Source: Sordariomycetes sp. S80-01Y (taxonomy: Eukaryota; Ascomycota; Sordariomycetes). From it: a stretch of DNA of 64,000 nucleotides. Of this stretch, positions 1 to 10,859 are shown in pieces; position 1 is the stretch's first letter, and every line of letters starts with the position of its first letter. The DNA lies in NCBI GenBank assembly GCA_037042185.1, contig JAXQJY010000024.1, positions 992,001-1,056,000 of the forward strand, written 5' to 3'. The notes beneath the pieces were generated by a model. It was not told the origin of the DNA and searched no databases. It was given only the letters and a program-made list of their open reading frames with translations. Both the position numbers and the translations under genes were made by a program.

Positions 1-1117
1 TCGGCGCCGGGAATTAACTGGGGCTTGGCGCTCAACCTAAATCACGGCGGTCCTCGGGCCCCGGTTTTGCCGCCCATCCGCCATCAGCCCATTTTCTGAC
101 CCCGGGATTTCGGACTTAACTACGGGTAGCACGTCGCATGTTTGAGATGACTGCATAGATTGTGGAGAATAGATCGATGAAGCACAGGCCGGTCATCGAA
201 TGGTTTAGAACTTTTCCTCAACATGCCAACATCCGGTAACATGAGGCGTGTTGAGCACAAGTCATTGTGTCCAACGCTCGACCTCAGGTAAAAACGCGAG
301 GTCAGGATTCTCAGTCAATATTGAAATTGAAAACTATTTGAACGTAAGCTATATTAGTTCAGGACGTGATTGAAAGAATAGATTGAAGCAACGGTCCGCC
401 TGCACTCATTCGCACAACACCTGATTGCTCCTTGACCGGCCGTAGGGTAGGTGCGGCAACACTAGGCTGGTGGATTGAGCTCTCTGGAGTAAATGCTTTC
501 AATACGGGGTAATGAAGTAAGCTATGCAGTACCACCATCCGCTCAGTTCTGCATCATCCAAAATCATATAGGATATCATTGCGAGAAAATCGTGACATCT
601 TCAACCCACGTAGGGGTCGACAGGGGCCGAGTCTGCCCAGTCAGCCTGGCGGTACTGCTCCAAACAGATCTTGGTCCGCATTGGCTCACATAGGCGCCCA
701 TGCGGCTGAGCCAGCTGCCGCAACACGCACTGGTCAAGCCAGGTAGCAGTCAAAATGAATCAGGCTGTACATCGAGCCATGATCGAACGTGCCGACACTC
801 AACCGACAAAAGAAGCTGCGTTCTCTCGGTTGAGATATGATACACGGGTGATGGGCTGTTGAGCTAGTAGCGCATGGACACCGCCGACAGCTTCTCAATT
901 CTAAAGCCATCAACTGACGCTAAACGACCTTCGGGACGCATAATAGAATCTGATCATGCGACTGATATATCATCTCAGCCCTGCTCTTGCTTTTCTGTCA
1001 AGGCGCCAGCTGCGCCCCAACGCTGCCAACCGCCGGCGGCTCGCTCATCCCCGCAAGTCACCGAATCTCCCTCGCGCATCTTTCGGATGAGAAGATTCAT
1101 CGCTTCATGAGCTGAAA
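1..1117. other. No recognised gene
   Basis: Only short open frames without recognisable motifs are present here. The last part is presumably promoter and 5' leader of the NACHT gene that follows. No repeats or RNA genes were seen. Confidence 0.5.
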
Positions 1118-4100
1118 ATGGCAGAGTTGGCGGCACTTGGACTCGCTGCGAACGTCGCGCAGTTCGCATGCTACGGGCTCCAGACCGCGAAATACCTCTA
1201 CAAAGCCCACAGCGACAGCGACGACTTCAAGGACGACAGGGAGAGGATAGATGCCGTCGCCAACCACCTCGATACATCATTGTCCCAGCTTCAGAGTCAT
1301 GGATCTTCCAGCACCAAACGCAAAGATCTGGACGATCTCGTCAAGCTTTCAATCAAAATCGGCAAGAAACTCACTGCGAAGAGAGAGAAGCTCGCAGCCG
1401 CCGACAAGACGACTTGGCTTTCCAGGGCCGTCTTCTCTGCGCGAGCCTTGTTGAGTAAGACGGAAATCGAGCGGCTTCTGAACCAACTCGTCAGTCTCAG
1501 GGATCAGATATCACATCACCTCATCACAGAGTCACGGCAGGTCTCTTTCTCCGTCAATACCAACCCTGCTAACAACGAACAGCCAGTCGGTGGGTTTGCT
1601 GAACCGAGATATGGGCGCGTTGGGTCTCAAGATCCAAGAGAACCATGAACAAGCCAAGACACAGCTTGAGACCCTTCATCGGGATCTTCAATCATGGGAA
1701 AGGAACATGAGAAATCAAAGCGAAACCGAAATGCTCCAGCTGTTGCAAAAGATGGCAGAGCAGTCTGCGGCGGCCGCCGAACAGTGTCTTTTAAGACGGA
1801 AATACGAAGATGTACTCAAGAGCCTTTCGTTTCCGGAGATCGTCCAACGCCATTCAGAAATCCCACTCGCTCACCGCAACACATTCATCTGGGCTCTCAA
1901 AGATGATTGCACGAACCTTTCACACTGGCTGAGAGAAGGTGAGGGGATTTATTGGATTCATGGCAAAGCAGGTTCTGGGAAATCTACTCTAATGAAGTAC
2001 TTGGAGCAGGAAGCGAAGACTAGGGACGACCTTTGCATTTGGGCCTCCGGGCGTCCGCTCGTCCTCGCTAGCCATTACTTTTGGGCGATTGGCACAGACA
2101 TCCAGCGTAGCATGAAGGGTCTGCTACAAACATTGCTATTCCGAGTCTTTATTCAGGATCCTGAGATAATACCAATGGTGTGCCCCGCCAGGATGGAGGG
2201 CTCGTACACTCATCTGTGCACGTGGAGTCTAGAAGAGCTGCAAAAATGTTACGAAAAGCTGTCGGCGCTCGATCTACCTTCGAGGATTTGCTTCTTCATC
2301 GACGGTCTTGATGAGTACCAGGGCGACCGGGAGGAACTTGTCAAAACAGTCAAGACCACCGTACTGTCGAGAGGGATCAAGCTATGTGTCTCCAGTAGAC
2401 CTTGGCAACGATTTGAAAAAGCCTTTGGCGACAACAATGAGTGGAAGCTGGCGGTCCACACTCACACTTGTGCGGATATCTACCTCTATGCTCAGGAGAA
2501 ACTCAATTCAAACGAGAGGTTTCGACAATTGCGGCAACGTAGCCCTGGAGAGGCAGACACTTTAGCGGACAACGTCGCCAAGTCTTCTGACGGGGTATTC
2601 CTCTGGGTATACTTGGTTGTGAGACAACTTTTGGAAGGACTTGAGGAGTACAATGAAGACATTCCCAAGCTCACCAGCCGACTCGGAGATTTCCCAACAG
2701 ATTTAGAGGACTATTTCAGACGCATGTTGATGACGATCGATAAAGCGTATCATTATGAGAGCAGCGTCATCTTCAGCATGCTGATATCTGCTCAAGATCA
2801 AATCAGCACGGGGTTGACAATGGCCCGGCGGGTATTCGTTCACGCGCTCTCATATTTTGGCGAGGAAAGTCTTGACTCTGCTTTTCAAACCGGGCTGCTC
2901 CCTAAACTACGGGAGCTCTGGAACTTGGATAGCATGTACTACCCCGGGCTGGACTACCTCGATTCGCCGATGGAAGGTGAGAGACAGTCTCGCTTTGAAG
3001 AAATAGCCAAGGAAAGGCGAAGGGTCTCTTCGAGGTGTAAGGATTTGGTACATGTTTATCAAGGGGCGCCTGAGCTGCAATCCATCACGCCTGGCTATCG
3101 GATCGGCTTTCTGCATCGAAGCGTCAGTGACTTCCTAGTTCTTCAGACTACTAGGCAGACCATTGAAGACCGACTAGAATCGCAAGACGACATACGAACA
3201 GTGGGTCTCCGGGCACGTGCACAAGCCTATCTGTTCTTCTTGGGCCTTGCGGGTGAACAGTCTACAGTTGATCGCCGCCATGTGTCCAAAATCATGTTCT
3301 TTCGTGTCATTCAAATTGTTAAGGAACTTGACATGGTCAGGCCTGCTGAGAGCCAGCTGATTTTATTCCTTTTGTGGTCTCTTTTCCTCAAACAAGACCA
3401 AGACCAAAATCCCATGTCTGCACCAAACGTGGGCTTCCTCGACCTTGGTCGGAACTCTCATTGGAAATATTCGCGAGACAAACGTCTTGCTGAAAGCCTT
3501 CAGCCACTAATTCGAATTACAGGGCAGATTTATTCATTCTGTGGAACTGCTTTCCACGACCGACACGACTATCGGGAGTTTGATCTCTGGAAAAGTTCCC
3601 CCGCGAGACAAATACAGACAATGTATGGGTCGTTAACGTGCTCACGATGCTGGAAGGATCTCTTTGAACAACCCCCAACATCCGGAGATCGAATAATAGC
3701 AAAGATATTGATTGCGACTAACCTGTTGTGCTTCAACGCCGCGGGGCCTGGTGCCAACTTAGAATCCAATGCAACCACTGGCATTGAAAGGTTGCCAGAC
3801 AGCCTAAACTACCCGAACCCGCCGGAGAAAGCCAACTTGGGTCTTGTTCAGAATTTGATCGCCGCTCTAGAGCCCGACGGGAAGAACTTCGACCGCCGTT
3901 TCCAGAATCTGTGGGCTGTATTTCTTGAGATAACCTGCTTCACGCGTGGTAGGAGCGGAGAGAATCCAAGCTGGACCTCAGAATTCTTTAGCAACTTCAG
4001 AACCGTCGTTGAGATATTGGTTCGCTACGGCGCAGCTCGTAACTTACGATTTTCTGAATCCAGCGATATCGGGCGTCATTTTCGAAAGCTGATGGGACTC

Positions 4101-4346
4101 GATATTATCTCAGCGTTTAACAAGGTGTCTTCTTCATCCTTTGAAATAGACACGCTGGAACTTTTGCAGTCGACTATGGACATCTGCGCGGACGAAGAGT
4201 GTGGTACAGGTGTTTCCCCACAGCAGAAGACCTTTGATATGAACTCTGGCCGTGTCGTGCCTGAGAAAGGCTTGGCATCCTCGATCATGTACCAAGTGCC
4301 GATCTGGGTGCGACTCAAGGGCTCAATCTACGGCGTTTCCCGTTAA
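1118..4346 (+). CDS. NACHT-type STAND NTPase (NLR-like)
   Basis: Predicted 1,060-residue protein in two exons: 1118-1540 and 1587-4346. The 46-nt intron has a GTCTCT donor, a GCTAAC branch site and a CCAG acceptor, and joins the two frames in phase 0. Residues 1-141 resemble the helical N-terminal domain often found in fungal STAND proteins (starting MAELAALGLAANVAQF), followed by a coiled-coil-like stretch. A NACHT domain follows: Walker A GKAGSGKST at about 267-275 and Walker B-like FFIDGLDEY near 375. The C-terminal half is long and shows no ankyrin, WD40 or TPR repeats that I can see, so the sensor part is unidentified. Family knowledge: such proteins act as signal-responsive switches in fungal non-self recognition and programmed cell death. 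Specific role here is inferred from architecture only. A further 3' exon cannot be excluded. Confidence 0.85.
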
Positions 4347-4896
4347 ATCTTGTGTCGTGTTGAGCAAGTATTGGACTATGTTGGCTGAAATACGCTCGGA
4401 GAAGCCAAGGCTCGAATGTCTATGTTCGGAGTCACAAGGCTGTGCTGCTCATCGGGAAGTTAGCTGCTACGAGATAAAACTGGGCGAACGCTGGGGCGGC
4501 AAGAGTGAGCGAGCTACGGAATCCTCGACGTTTGAACGCAAGTATCCGCTGGCCGACCAGCGCCGCCAAGAGCAATGAGCATTTAAGGCAGACTTGTCTT
4601 TTCATCTGCGAGACTTTGGCGAAAATGCCAGAATCTTTGCACCCACGAAGTCTTGGGGATGTGCATTAAGTAAGAGTACTGCATGGGTGCCAACCTTTAT
4701 CGACCGTGTGGGCTGTCTTGTCACACTGATCACCGCTGCGCATGGGCAAGAACCCCTGACGCACAAGATCTGTGACTCGAAGAGGTATAGTAATACCTTT
4801 CATTTGAGATTAGATGGCTAGAAACAGAGGTAGGTGAGGCCAAATATCAATTGCTCGGGGATGCTTTGAAAGCTCTAAGTGAGTTGATCTTGGAAT
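4347..4896. other. Intergenic, convergent gene ends
   Basis: Region between the 3' ends of the NACHT gene (+) and the zinc-finger gene (-). Nothing distinctive seen. In particular, no minus-strand frame encodes the acetyltransferase domain that normally follows an ESCO zinc finger. Confidence 0.5.
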
Positions 4897-5607
4897 TTAC
4901 AGCCCTGTTGAGCTACCAATTTGCCTCCTTTTCAAAACAGCAGCATGTCTCTTTTTGTGATACCTTACATCGTCGGCATATGACGGATTCCACACTGTAT
5001 TACAGAGTCGACACTCCGAGAAGGCAGCCCGGGAGGATATGTTGAGAGTCGTCTGTATACTGGGTGCTGATTTGAGTTTGTGGGATTGAGGCTTCCCGTC
5101 GGGTGCGAGGGGGCTTGAGACTCCCCCTGGCGGCTCATCGTTCTCTTTGTCTTCTTCTGGAACATCTGATGGTAGGCGAGGCTTCAACCGAAGCAGGCGT
5201 GGACCTTTCCTCCTTCGCTTTGACGTTGACTCTGGTTCTTGTGGCTCTGCCGGCTCCTCATCCACTTTCTTGTCCAATATCTCCTTTGTGCCTTCCAAGC
5301 CCCTCTCTTTGACTTTCGGTGGTATTGGCTTGAAGAAGCTCATGATAGATCCCTTCTTGACCTTCGGTTCGATCGACTCTTCATCAGGCTCCTCCCTGAA
5401 TTCTTTCGCTACTGGCGATTCGGGTTCCGCTAGCACATTCTTGCCAACAGAAGGCAGAGAGCTTTCCTCTTCCTTAGATGTGTCCTTAGCAGCCGTCAAT
5501 GACGAAGGCTCATGCGTGGTCTTGCGCTTCTTGCTGGCTGGCGCTTCCGGGGTCGAGGATCGGCGGCCGTACGTCAAGAGTGGTTTATCGCGTCTTCGGT
5601 TGAGCAT
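4897..5607 (-). CDS. Stand-alone ESCO/Eco1-type zinc-finger protein
   Basis: From Met at 5607 the protein has 236 residues; the frame is open up to 5784, so a longer start is possible. The N-terminus (KPLLTYGRRS) resembles the basic N-terminus of Eco1/ESCO cohesin acetyltransferases. The middle is charged and low in complexity. The C-terminus holds a single C2H2 finger: C-x2-C in CRLCNTVW, then two His in RYHKKRH, preceded by QTTLNISS, which looks like the PIP-box-like lead of the ESCO finger (zf-C2H2_3). In Eco1 the finger is followed by a GNAT acetyltransferase domain; here the protein stops about 17 residues after the finger. It is therefore either a finger-only paralogue or a truncated gene. 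A nuclear, chromatin-related role is inferred from the domain alone. Confidence 0.65.
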   Translation of the reverse strand: MLNRRRDKPLLTYGRRSSTPEAPASKKRKTTHEPSSLTAAKDTSKEEESSLPSVGKNVLAEPESPVAKEFREEPDEESIEPKVKKGSIMSFFKPIPPKVKERGLEGTKEILDKKVDEEPAEPQEPESTSKRRRKGPRLLRLKPRLPSDVPEEDKENDEPPGGVSSPLAPDGKPQSHKLKSAPSIQTTLNISSRAAFSECRLCNTVWNPSYADDVRYHKKRHAAVLKRRQIGSSTGL

Positions 5608-6191
5608 GCCAACTTTGGTTCTAATTCTAATCAGTATGGGCGGTTCAAAATGCACAACAGACAGACGTACACTGAGAACTGAGGGGATGGCGATATCATG
5701 GTGTGTGGGTATGTCGCGTGCCTGGACGCGTTCGGGTCCCAATGCGGAGATTTTGAGGCGGCGATGGAGGTGCGCAGTCTTCAAAAAAGGGACTTGCGCT
5801 GCGAAAACAGCATGGTCTCGCTCGTTAAGACAGTTTCGCTAGCATTCCAGAGAAATAGGGCGTGCGGTGGAAGAGGTGAGGTTGCGGTGCATGGGTGTAA
5901 ATAGCCCCACCAAGAACGCGTTGAGACGCGACTGGTCGTGATGCGACGCGACGTCACATGGATCCCTGGGAGACCCCAAGTCGCTGCGGCAGTGGGTCGA
6001 CACAAACAATGGTGTTGTTGTTTTGGGCCCACGGAGCACGATTCTTTATCGTTTATCAACACGATGATACAGTGATGAGTTGTAGACGCCATGTTAAGGC
6101 CATGACTCAATATTCAGGGCCATCAAAGCCATCTGTCGTGTTGTAGCAATGCTAGGTCATGTCTCGTCAGTCATCAACCTTCATCGACCCC
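5608..6191. other. Intergenic / upstream of zinc-finger gene
   Basis: Between two minus-strand genes. It must hold the promoter of the zinc-finger gene. Residues read upstream of Met 5607 (to 5784) are open but do not look conserved. A possible GTACGT donor lies at 5670, but its acceptors do not restore the downstream frame. Confidence 0.4.
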
Positions 6192-7062
6192 TTAATCGCC
6201 TTCGTTCTTCTTGACAGCTCGCTTCCTGACGCCATATGCACTCTCTTCCTTGCTTTCGATCAGCACCTCTTTACCCTCCTTTTCCTCCTCGTCCCCCAGC
6301 ACCCACGTGTCAACCACCTCCTTGACCTCCTTGACAGCCTCTTGCTTCCCCTTTGCGTCGCCCATCTTCCAGACGTATATTGAGTAGACTGCCACCTCCG
6401 CAATAGCCACAACTAGGCCGCCGCCCATCGTCAGGAACAACCTGGCGGGCAGACTCCACCACCGTGCCGCCACCCACAGCGTCCCAGCAACGCCGAAGAT
6501 CGAGACGAGGAAGTTAAACAGCAGCAGTAGCTGCCTGTGGATTTCGTTGTATGTCACGTCGTCGTCGCCAAAGTCCTCCTTCGACGTGGGCTGGTTCACC
6601 ATCGCGAACGCGCGGGCCGAGGCGTGGGGGTATCGCTGGTAGAAGGTCTCGACCTGGGGAGGGTTGACCATTCGGGAGTAGGACCTTTCTTCTTCTTCGC
6701 GACGTAGACGAGCCATTAGAGCCTTGTATTCGGGCGTCTGCGAGTTGTAGTCAGCATGTGCCACTGTTGACAGTTAGGACAGTGAGGAGCAGCCGTACAG
6801 GTTCCTTTTTGGGCGGCGGTGGTGGTATGTACACTTGTGACCCCCGTAGAAGCTGCTCGAGGCTATGATCTGATGCTTTCGACTTCCAAAGGTCGACTAT
6901 TTGACCGTGGGATATGGGCTTCCCAACTGCGGGTTCGTCGAGTGACGGCTCTTTCGAAGCTGTCGTAGCGGCATCATCTGGAGCTTCGGCATTTTCGGTC
7001 GCTTGATTTGGTCGCAGCTTCAGCGCCTCCACTACGGGCGTCGTCATCGTAAGCAGCACCAT
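6192..7062 (-). CDS. VMA12: V-ATPase assembly factor Vma12 (TMEM199-like)
   Basis: Two exons, 7062-6799 and 6737-6192, joined in phase 0 over a 61-nt intron with GTACGG donor, CTGAC branch and CGCAG acceptor; 269 residues. Splicing creates the family hallmark: a proline-rich stretch (VYIPPPPPKKEP) directly followed by TPEYKALMARLRREEEE, then a Tyr and Met-Val. Two hydrophobic segments follow (LLLLFNFLVSIFGVAGTLWV and a second ending in VYSIYVW), as expected for this ER membrane protein. The C-terminus is acidic and lysine-rich. Family knowledge: Vma12 works with Vma21 and Vma22 in the ER to assemble the membrane sector of the vacuolar proton pump. It is divergently arranged with COQ1, with about 430 bp between starts. 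Confidence 0.9.
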
Positions 7063-7490
7063 CTTGCTGAATCTGCGCCGAAAAAGGGCGTTCGTACACT
7101 AATCAAGACAAAAATGTAGGTGGCATTGAAGATGGCAATCGGGATGGTGACGTTGCTGTTCCGCGTGTTTGCCTGGCAATCGACCCTGCGTCAGGCCCCC
7201 GCCAATCACAGCCCGCCATCTCACATTAAGGTGGGCACCTCGGCCTTCCGGCTGGGACCGTTTTTAGTGCCATTGGAAAAGTTCGGAACGACTCGAAGAA
7301 ATCATCGCAACCGCCGGAAGCTTCACCACCGGCTGGGAATCTCATGATACGCGCCCTGTCGTAGCGACTCTACCTTGGACCTTTCATGCTCGAATTTGGG
7401 GACATCTGACTCTAGATTCCACTCGCCTACGACGCGCCCTCTTCTCCTCCCACGGTACGCGACTGACATCACGACTTCGACTCTCCCATC
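7063..7490. promoter_or_regulatory. Bidirectional promoter region VMA12/COQ1
   Basis: 428 bp separating two divergent start codons, so both promoters must lie here. No single strong TATA element was recognised. Confidence 0.5.
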
Positions 7491-8898
7491 ATGCAGCTCC
7501 GACCAGGGGCCGCAGTCCTTCGTGACGCCTCGCGACTCGCGGCAACTCCGACATGTCACCTCTGTCACTCTCCCATACTCTCAGTGACCCTCCCGAACCG
7601 TCGGACGCGTCGTCTTCTGCACAACAGCCCGCGTCATGACTCCGCCTGGGCCGCCGCCGTCCAGGTTGCCTCCAACATGGTGGGCAATGTCGTCAAGAAC
7701 GCCGCAAAGACGCACGCTCCCGGCATGACGGTTGACCCATTGAGGACGGTAGCGAAGGAGATGCAGCATCTTACGGGCAACATCCGCAAGCTCCTTGGTT
7801 CGGGTCATCCTAGCTTGGATAGGGTTGCAAAGTACTACACTCAGGCGGAGGGCAAGCACGTGCGACCTTTGATCGTGCTGCTCATGTCGAGGGCTACGCA
7901 CCTCTGCCCCAAGGCGGATTTCCAGACTACGAGGGGTGACGGAATCGATACGTCGATATCACCGATAAACATCCTGGCCGACGTCAACCCTTCAGCAAAC
8001 CCGCTCACCGCGCCCGACACACGCGAGATGCCAGAGGAGGGCAACCCCGACATTCTTCCTTCGCAAAGACGCCTAGCTGAGATCGCAGAGCTGATACACA
8101 CAGCTTCTCTACTCCACGACGACGTCATCGACCACTCCGTATCCCGCCGAGGCTCCCCCTCTGCCAACCTGGAGTTTGGCAACAAGATGGCCGTCCTAGC
8201 AGGCGACTTCCTCCTCGGCCGTGCCTCCGTTGCTCTCGCCCGTCTGCGCAATGCAGAGGTCGTTGAGCTCTTGGCTACTGTCATCGCCAACCTCGTAGAG
8301 GGCGAGTTCATGCAGCTCAAGAACACAGAGCGTGACGAGCGCAGCCCGAAATACACAGAGGACACACTTCGCTACTATCTCCAGAAGACGTACCTCAAGA
8401 CAGCTTCTCTCATCAGCAAGAGCTGCCGTGCGGCTGCGTTGCTGGGCGGTGCCGATGCGAGGACGGTGGATGCCGCGTACAGCTACGGAAGAAACTTGGG
8501 TCTAGCGTTCCAGCTGGTAGACGACATGCTCGACTACACGCGGAGTGGAGCCGACCTGGGCAAGCCGGCTGGTGCGGATCTGGAGTTAGGGTTGGCGACG
8601 GCGCCGTTGCTCTTTGCGTGGAAGCAGAGGCCTGAGCTGGGGGCGCTGGTAGGCAGGAAGTTCGAGCAGGAAGGTGATGTTGAGAAGGTGAGTCTCGTGA
8701 TGATCGGAACTTGAGACAAGGTGCTAATGAGTTTAGGCTCGCGAGCTGGTGCTACAAAGCGACGGTGTTGAGCAGACCCGTGCTCTAGCGCAGGAGTACT
8801 CCGAGAAGGCCATGGCCGCCATTGCCGACTTCCCGGAAAGCGAGGCAAAGGACGGGCTGATGGAGATGGCCGAGAAGACGATCAGGCGACAGAAGTGA
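7491..8898 (+). CDS. COQ1: Mitochondrial polyprenyl diphosphate synthase
   Basis: Two exons, 7491-8687 and 8737-8898; the 49-nt intron has GTGAGT, GCTAAT and TTTAG signals. Protein of 452 residues. The N-terminus is rich in Arg/Ser/Thr without acidic residues, consistent with a mitochondrial presequence. Isoprenyl synthase motifs are intact: GKHVRP near 121-126, first Asp-rich motif DDVID at about 210-214, and second DDMLD at about 344-348. The loop between about 145 and 195 is long, as in other fungal Coq1 proteins. The C-terminal exon (ARELVLQSDGVEQTRALAQE) is typical of the family. Function from family knowledge: builds the polyprenyl tail of ubiquinone in the mitochondrial matrix. Tail length cannot be read from the sequence. 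Confidence 0.93.
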
Positions 8899-10094
8899 TG
8901 GACGGAATCGAGCGACGGAGCGGCAACAGTGACTCGTACCAATCCTTACTCCCACCACCACGATGATCATGCAACTCAACCCACCTACGGATCTGGTGTC
9001 ATGTACAACTATCAAAATCAACCACTTGTATCAGCAACATACGGCGCACGGGGAACGGAACGGTGTGCGAATAGAAGAATGGGCGGATAGATGGGCTGGG
9101 CTGGGCTGGGCTGGTTCGTTTTCTTGTAAACGCTGGGACGGCATATAGAAGAGAACAGAGCACAGGGGCTATGTTGTCGGCATTTTCGCTGACCAGCAGA
9201 CAGCGACAGGCAGCTTGTAATCACTAAATGAGGCAACCGGAATTTGAATGCATATGCAAAAGTTCATCGTGTTGTTGCAAGCATTCTCACCACACCCTCA
9301 CTTTTGCTTCTCCCGGCCAGCCAGCGCAAATTGTTGAGGCGGTGATCGAGTAAGCGAACGACGGTCTAATTTCAGTCTTACTCGACAATTACTCGACGAC
9401 TGCAACGTCGCGACGCGCATCTCCGCGGCGGTGAGGCACTGACAAGTGTTGCCACTAGGTGCGCAGGCGAATGCGCGCCCGAACCCTTTCTGCAGCGAGG
9501 TGTTGCATCGTTATGCGGGGTGCTGCATGGATTTTGCCTGACGTTCGCTAGGAACTCGCATCGCAGCTTCGGTGCTCCATCAGAAGGGCTGCGGTCATTG
9601 AGGCCTGGTGGTTGGCAAGCTCAGCCGTCGTCGTTCGAGACGAGCAGGTCAGATGAGCGTCGTGACATGTGACGATCACTCAAGGGCTCGTTCCTGGATT
9701 CCCGTTACGCAACAACTGGCTCTGAGCCTTCCATCTGGACGCATCCAGACATCGTGAGCAGCCTCATCCGGGCAGCTCCCAGTTCTGATCGGATAATAGT
9801 TACGTACGTGCGCATCGGAGTTGGCCGCCCCAATCTCTCCCGGCGACGCTCGATCCCTAGCCCGCCGGGGTCCTGCTCGCAAGAGCGCTGGAAGGAGGAA
9901 GATCCTCGCATGCCCAGAGAGAGAAAAGTCTGAGAGAAACGGGGCGGCGGAGCGTCCGAGGTGCGAATGGCATCACTTTATAGAAGAGGAATTACTCGAT
10001 ACTATCGAGCAAAGCCGCTGTCAGACGTTGCGCAGCGCAGACGCTGATTGGTCCGGGTTGAGCTGGGGGAGGATTGGGCGGACTTGGCCGGGTC
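8899..10094. other. Long intergenic region, 3' of COQ1
   Basis: No convincing gene. A short direct repeat of GGGCT (about four tandem units) lies near 9093-9113. From about 9400 the DNA is GC-rich and has many short open frames with no family resemblance. The right end grades into the GATA-site cluster upstream of allantoinase. Confidence 0.5.
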
Positions 10095-10652
10095 GATAAG
10101 CCTCTGACGCCTTTATCGGAGCGGGAATCAGGGACTGATTCAGGATAAGCCCGAAAAGGGCCTGATAAGGTTTTCGGAGCCAGGACAAAGGAGCCGCCAT
10201 TCTTCGCGAGATCCCGATGCGTTGGAACACAAGGGAGCTGACCAAAGAACGCCCAGAGATAAGGAAACGAGGCTTCGACTTATCACGGATCGCGGGGGAT
10301 AAACGAGGCACGTCGCGATAATGCACCCCGCATCCCAGGATAAGAGCAAACTCACCCAGGGTCTGCCTCAACCAGCAGCGAGCGCCTTCACTAGAAGACC
10401 CGGCCGACCAGCGATCCGAGGTCCGAAAACTGAAGGAGTCCACGATGAGGCGGGACCAGCGGCCCCTGGTTTCCCATCGAGTAATGGAAACAGACTCGTC
10501 CGTCAGGCCCCGAGGGAGGATACGGAAAGGCGCCAACGTTGCCTTCTGATCACCCGCCTTTCCTTATCTTGCAGTGCCGCCGCCGCCGCCCCACCACGAC
10601 ACTTTTCGAGGGGCACGGCCGGCTGCGATGTCCTCTTATCGGACAGGATAAG
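10095..10652. promoter_or_regulatory. GATA-factor (AreA/NIT2-type) site cluster
   Basis: Within 558 bp there are nine GATAAG cores (plus strand 10095, 10144, 10164, 10258, 10339, 10647; minus strand 10279, 10563, 10635), two GATAAA (10298 plus, 10112 minus) and one GATAAT (10317). HGATAR is the known binding site of the fungal nitrogen regulators AreA/NIT2 and of AreB-type repressors. The cluster ends about 210 bp before the allantoinase ATG, so nitrogen catabolite control of that gene is a direct inference. Confidence 0.8.
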
Positions 10653-10859
10653 GGGTGCGTGGCTTTGCTTTGCGAGTAAAAAGGCGCGTCCTTCGCTCTT
10701 CATCTGGCCTGGGAGTTCTATTAGTATTTCGAAGGTTTCCTTACCATAAACTATCATCTTTTTTTCCTTCGTAGAAGTGCTGCCTTGCAAGCCCCTTTCT
10801 GCGTGTTACTGCCGCTCATTTAGCATTGTCGGTCACACACACCCTCACAACCACACACC

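Noticed and set aside
5621-5670. Intron (GTACGT donor) upstream of the ESCO-finger start
   Set aside because: Neither available acceptor restores the frame of the conserved downstream part, so Met at 5607 was kept as start.
6751-6764. Acceptor CAACAG as the intron end of VMA12
   Set aside because: It gives the wrong phase; the acceptor CGCAG at 6738 keeps the frame and recreates the family motif.
10021-10536. 171-codon minus-strand open frame upstream of allantoinase
   Set aside because: It has no motif, overlaps the GATA-site cluster and has composition expected of GC-rich non-coding DNA.
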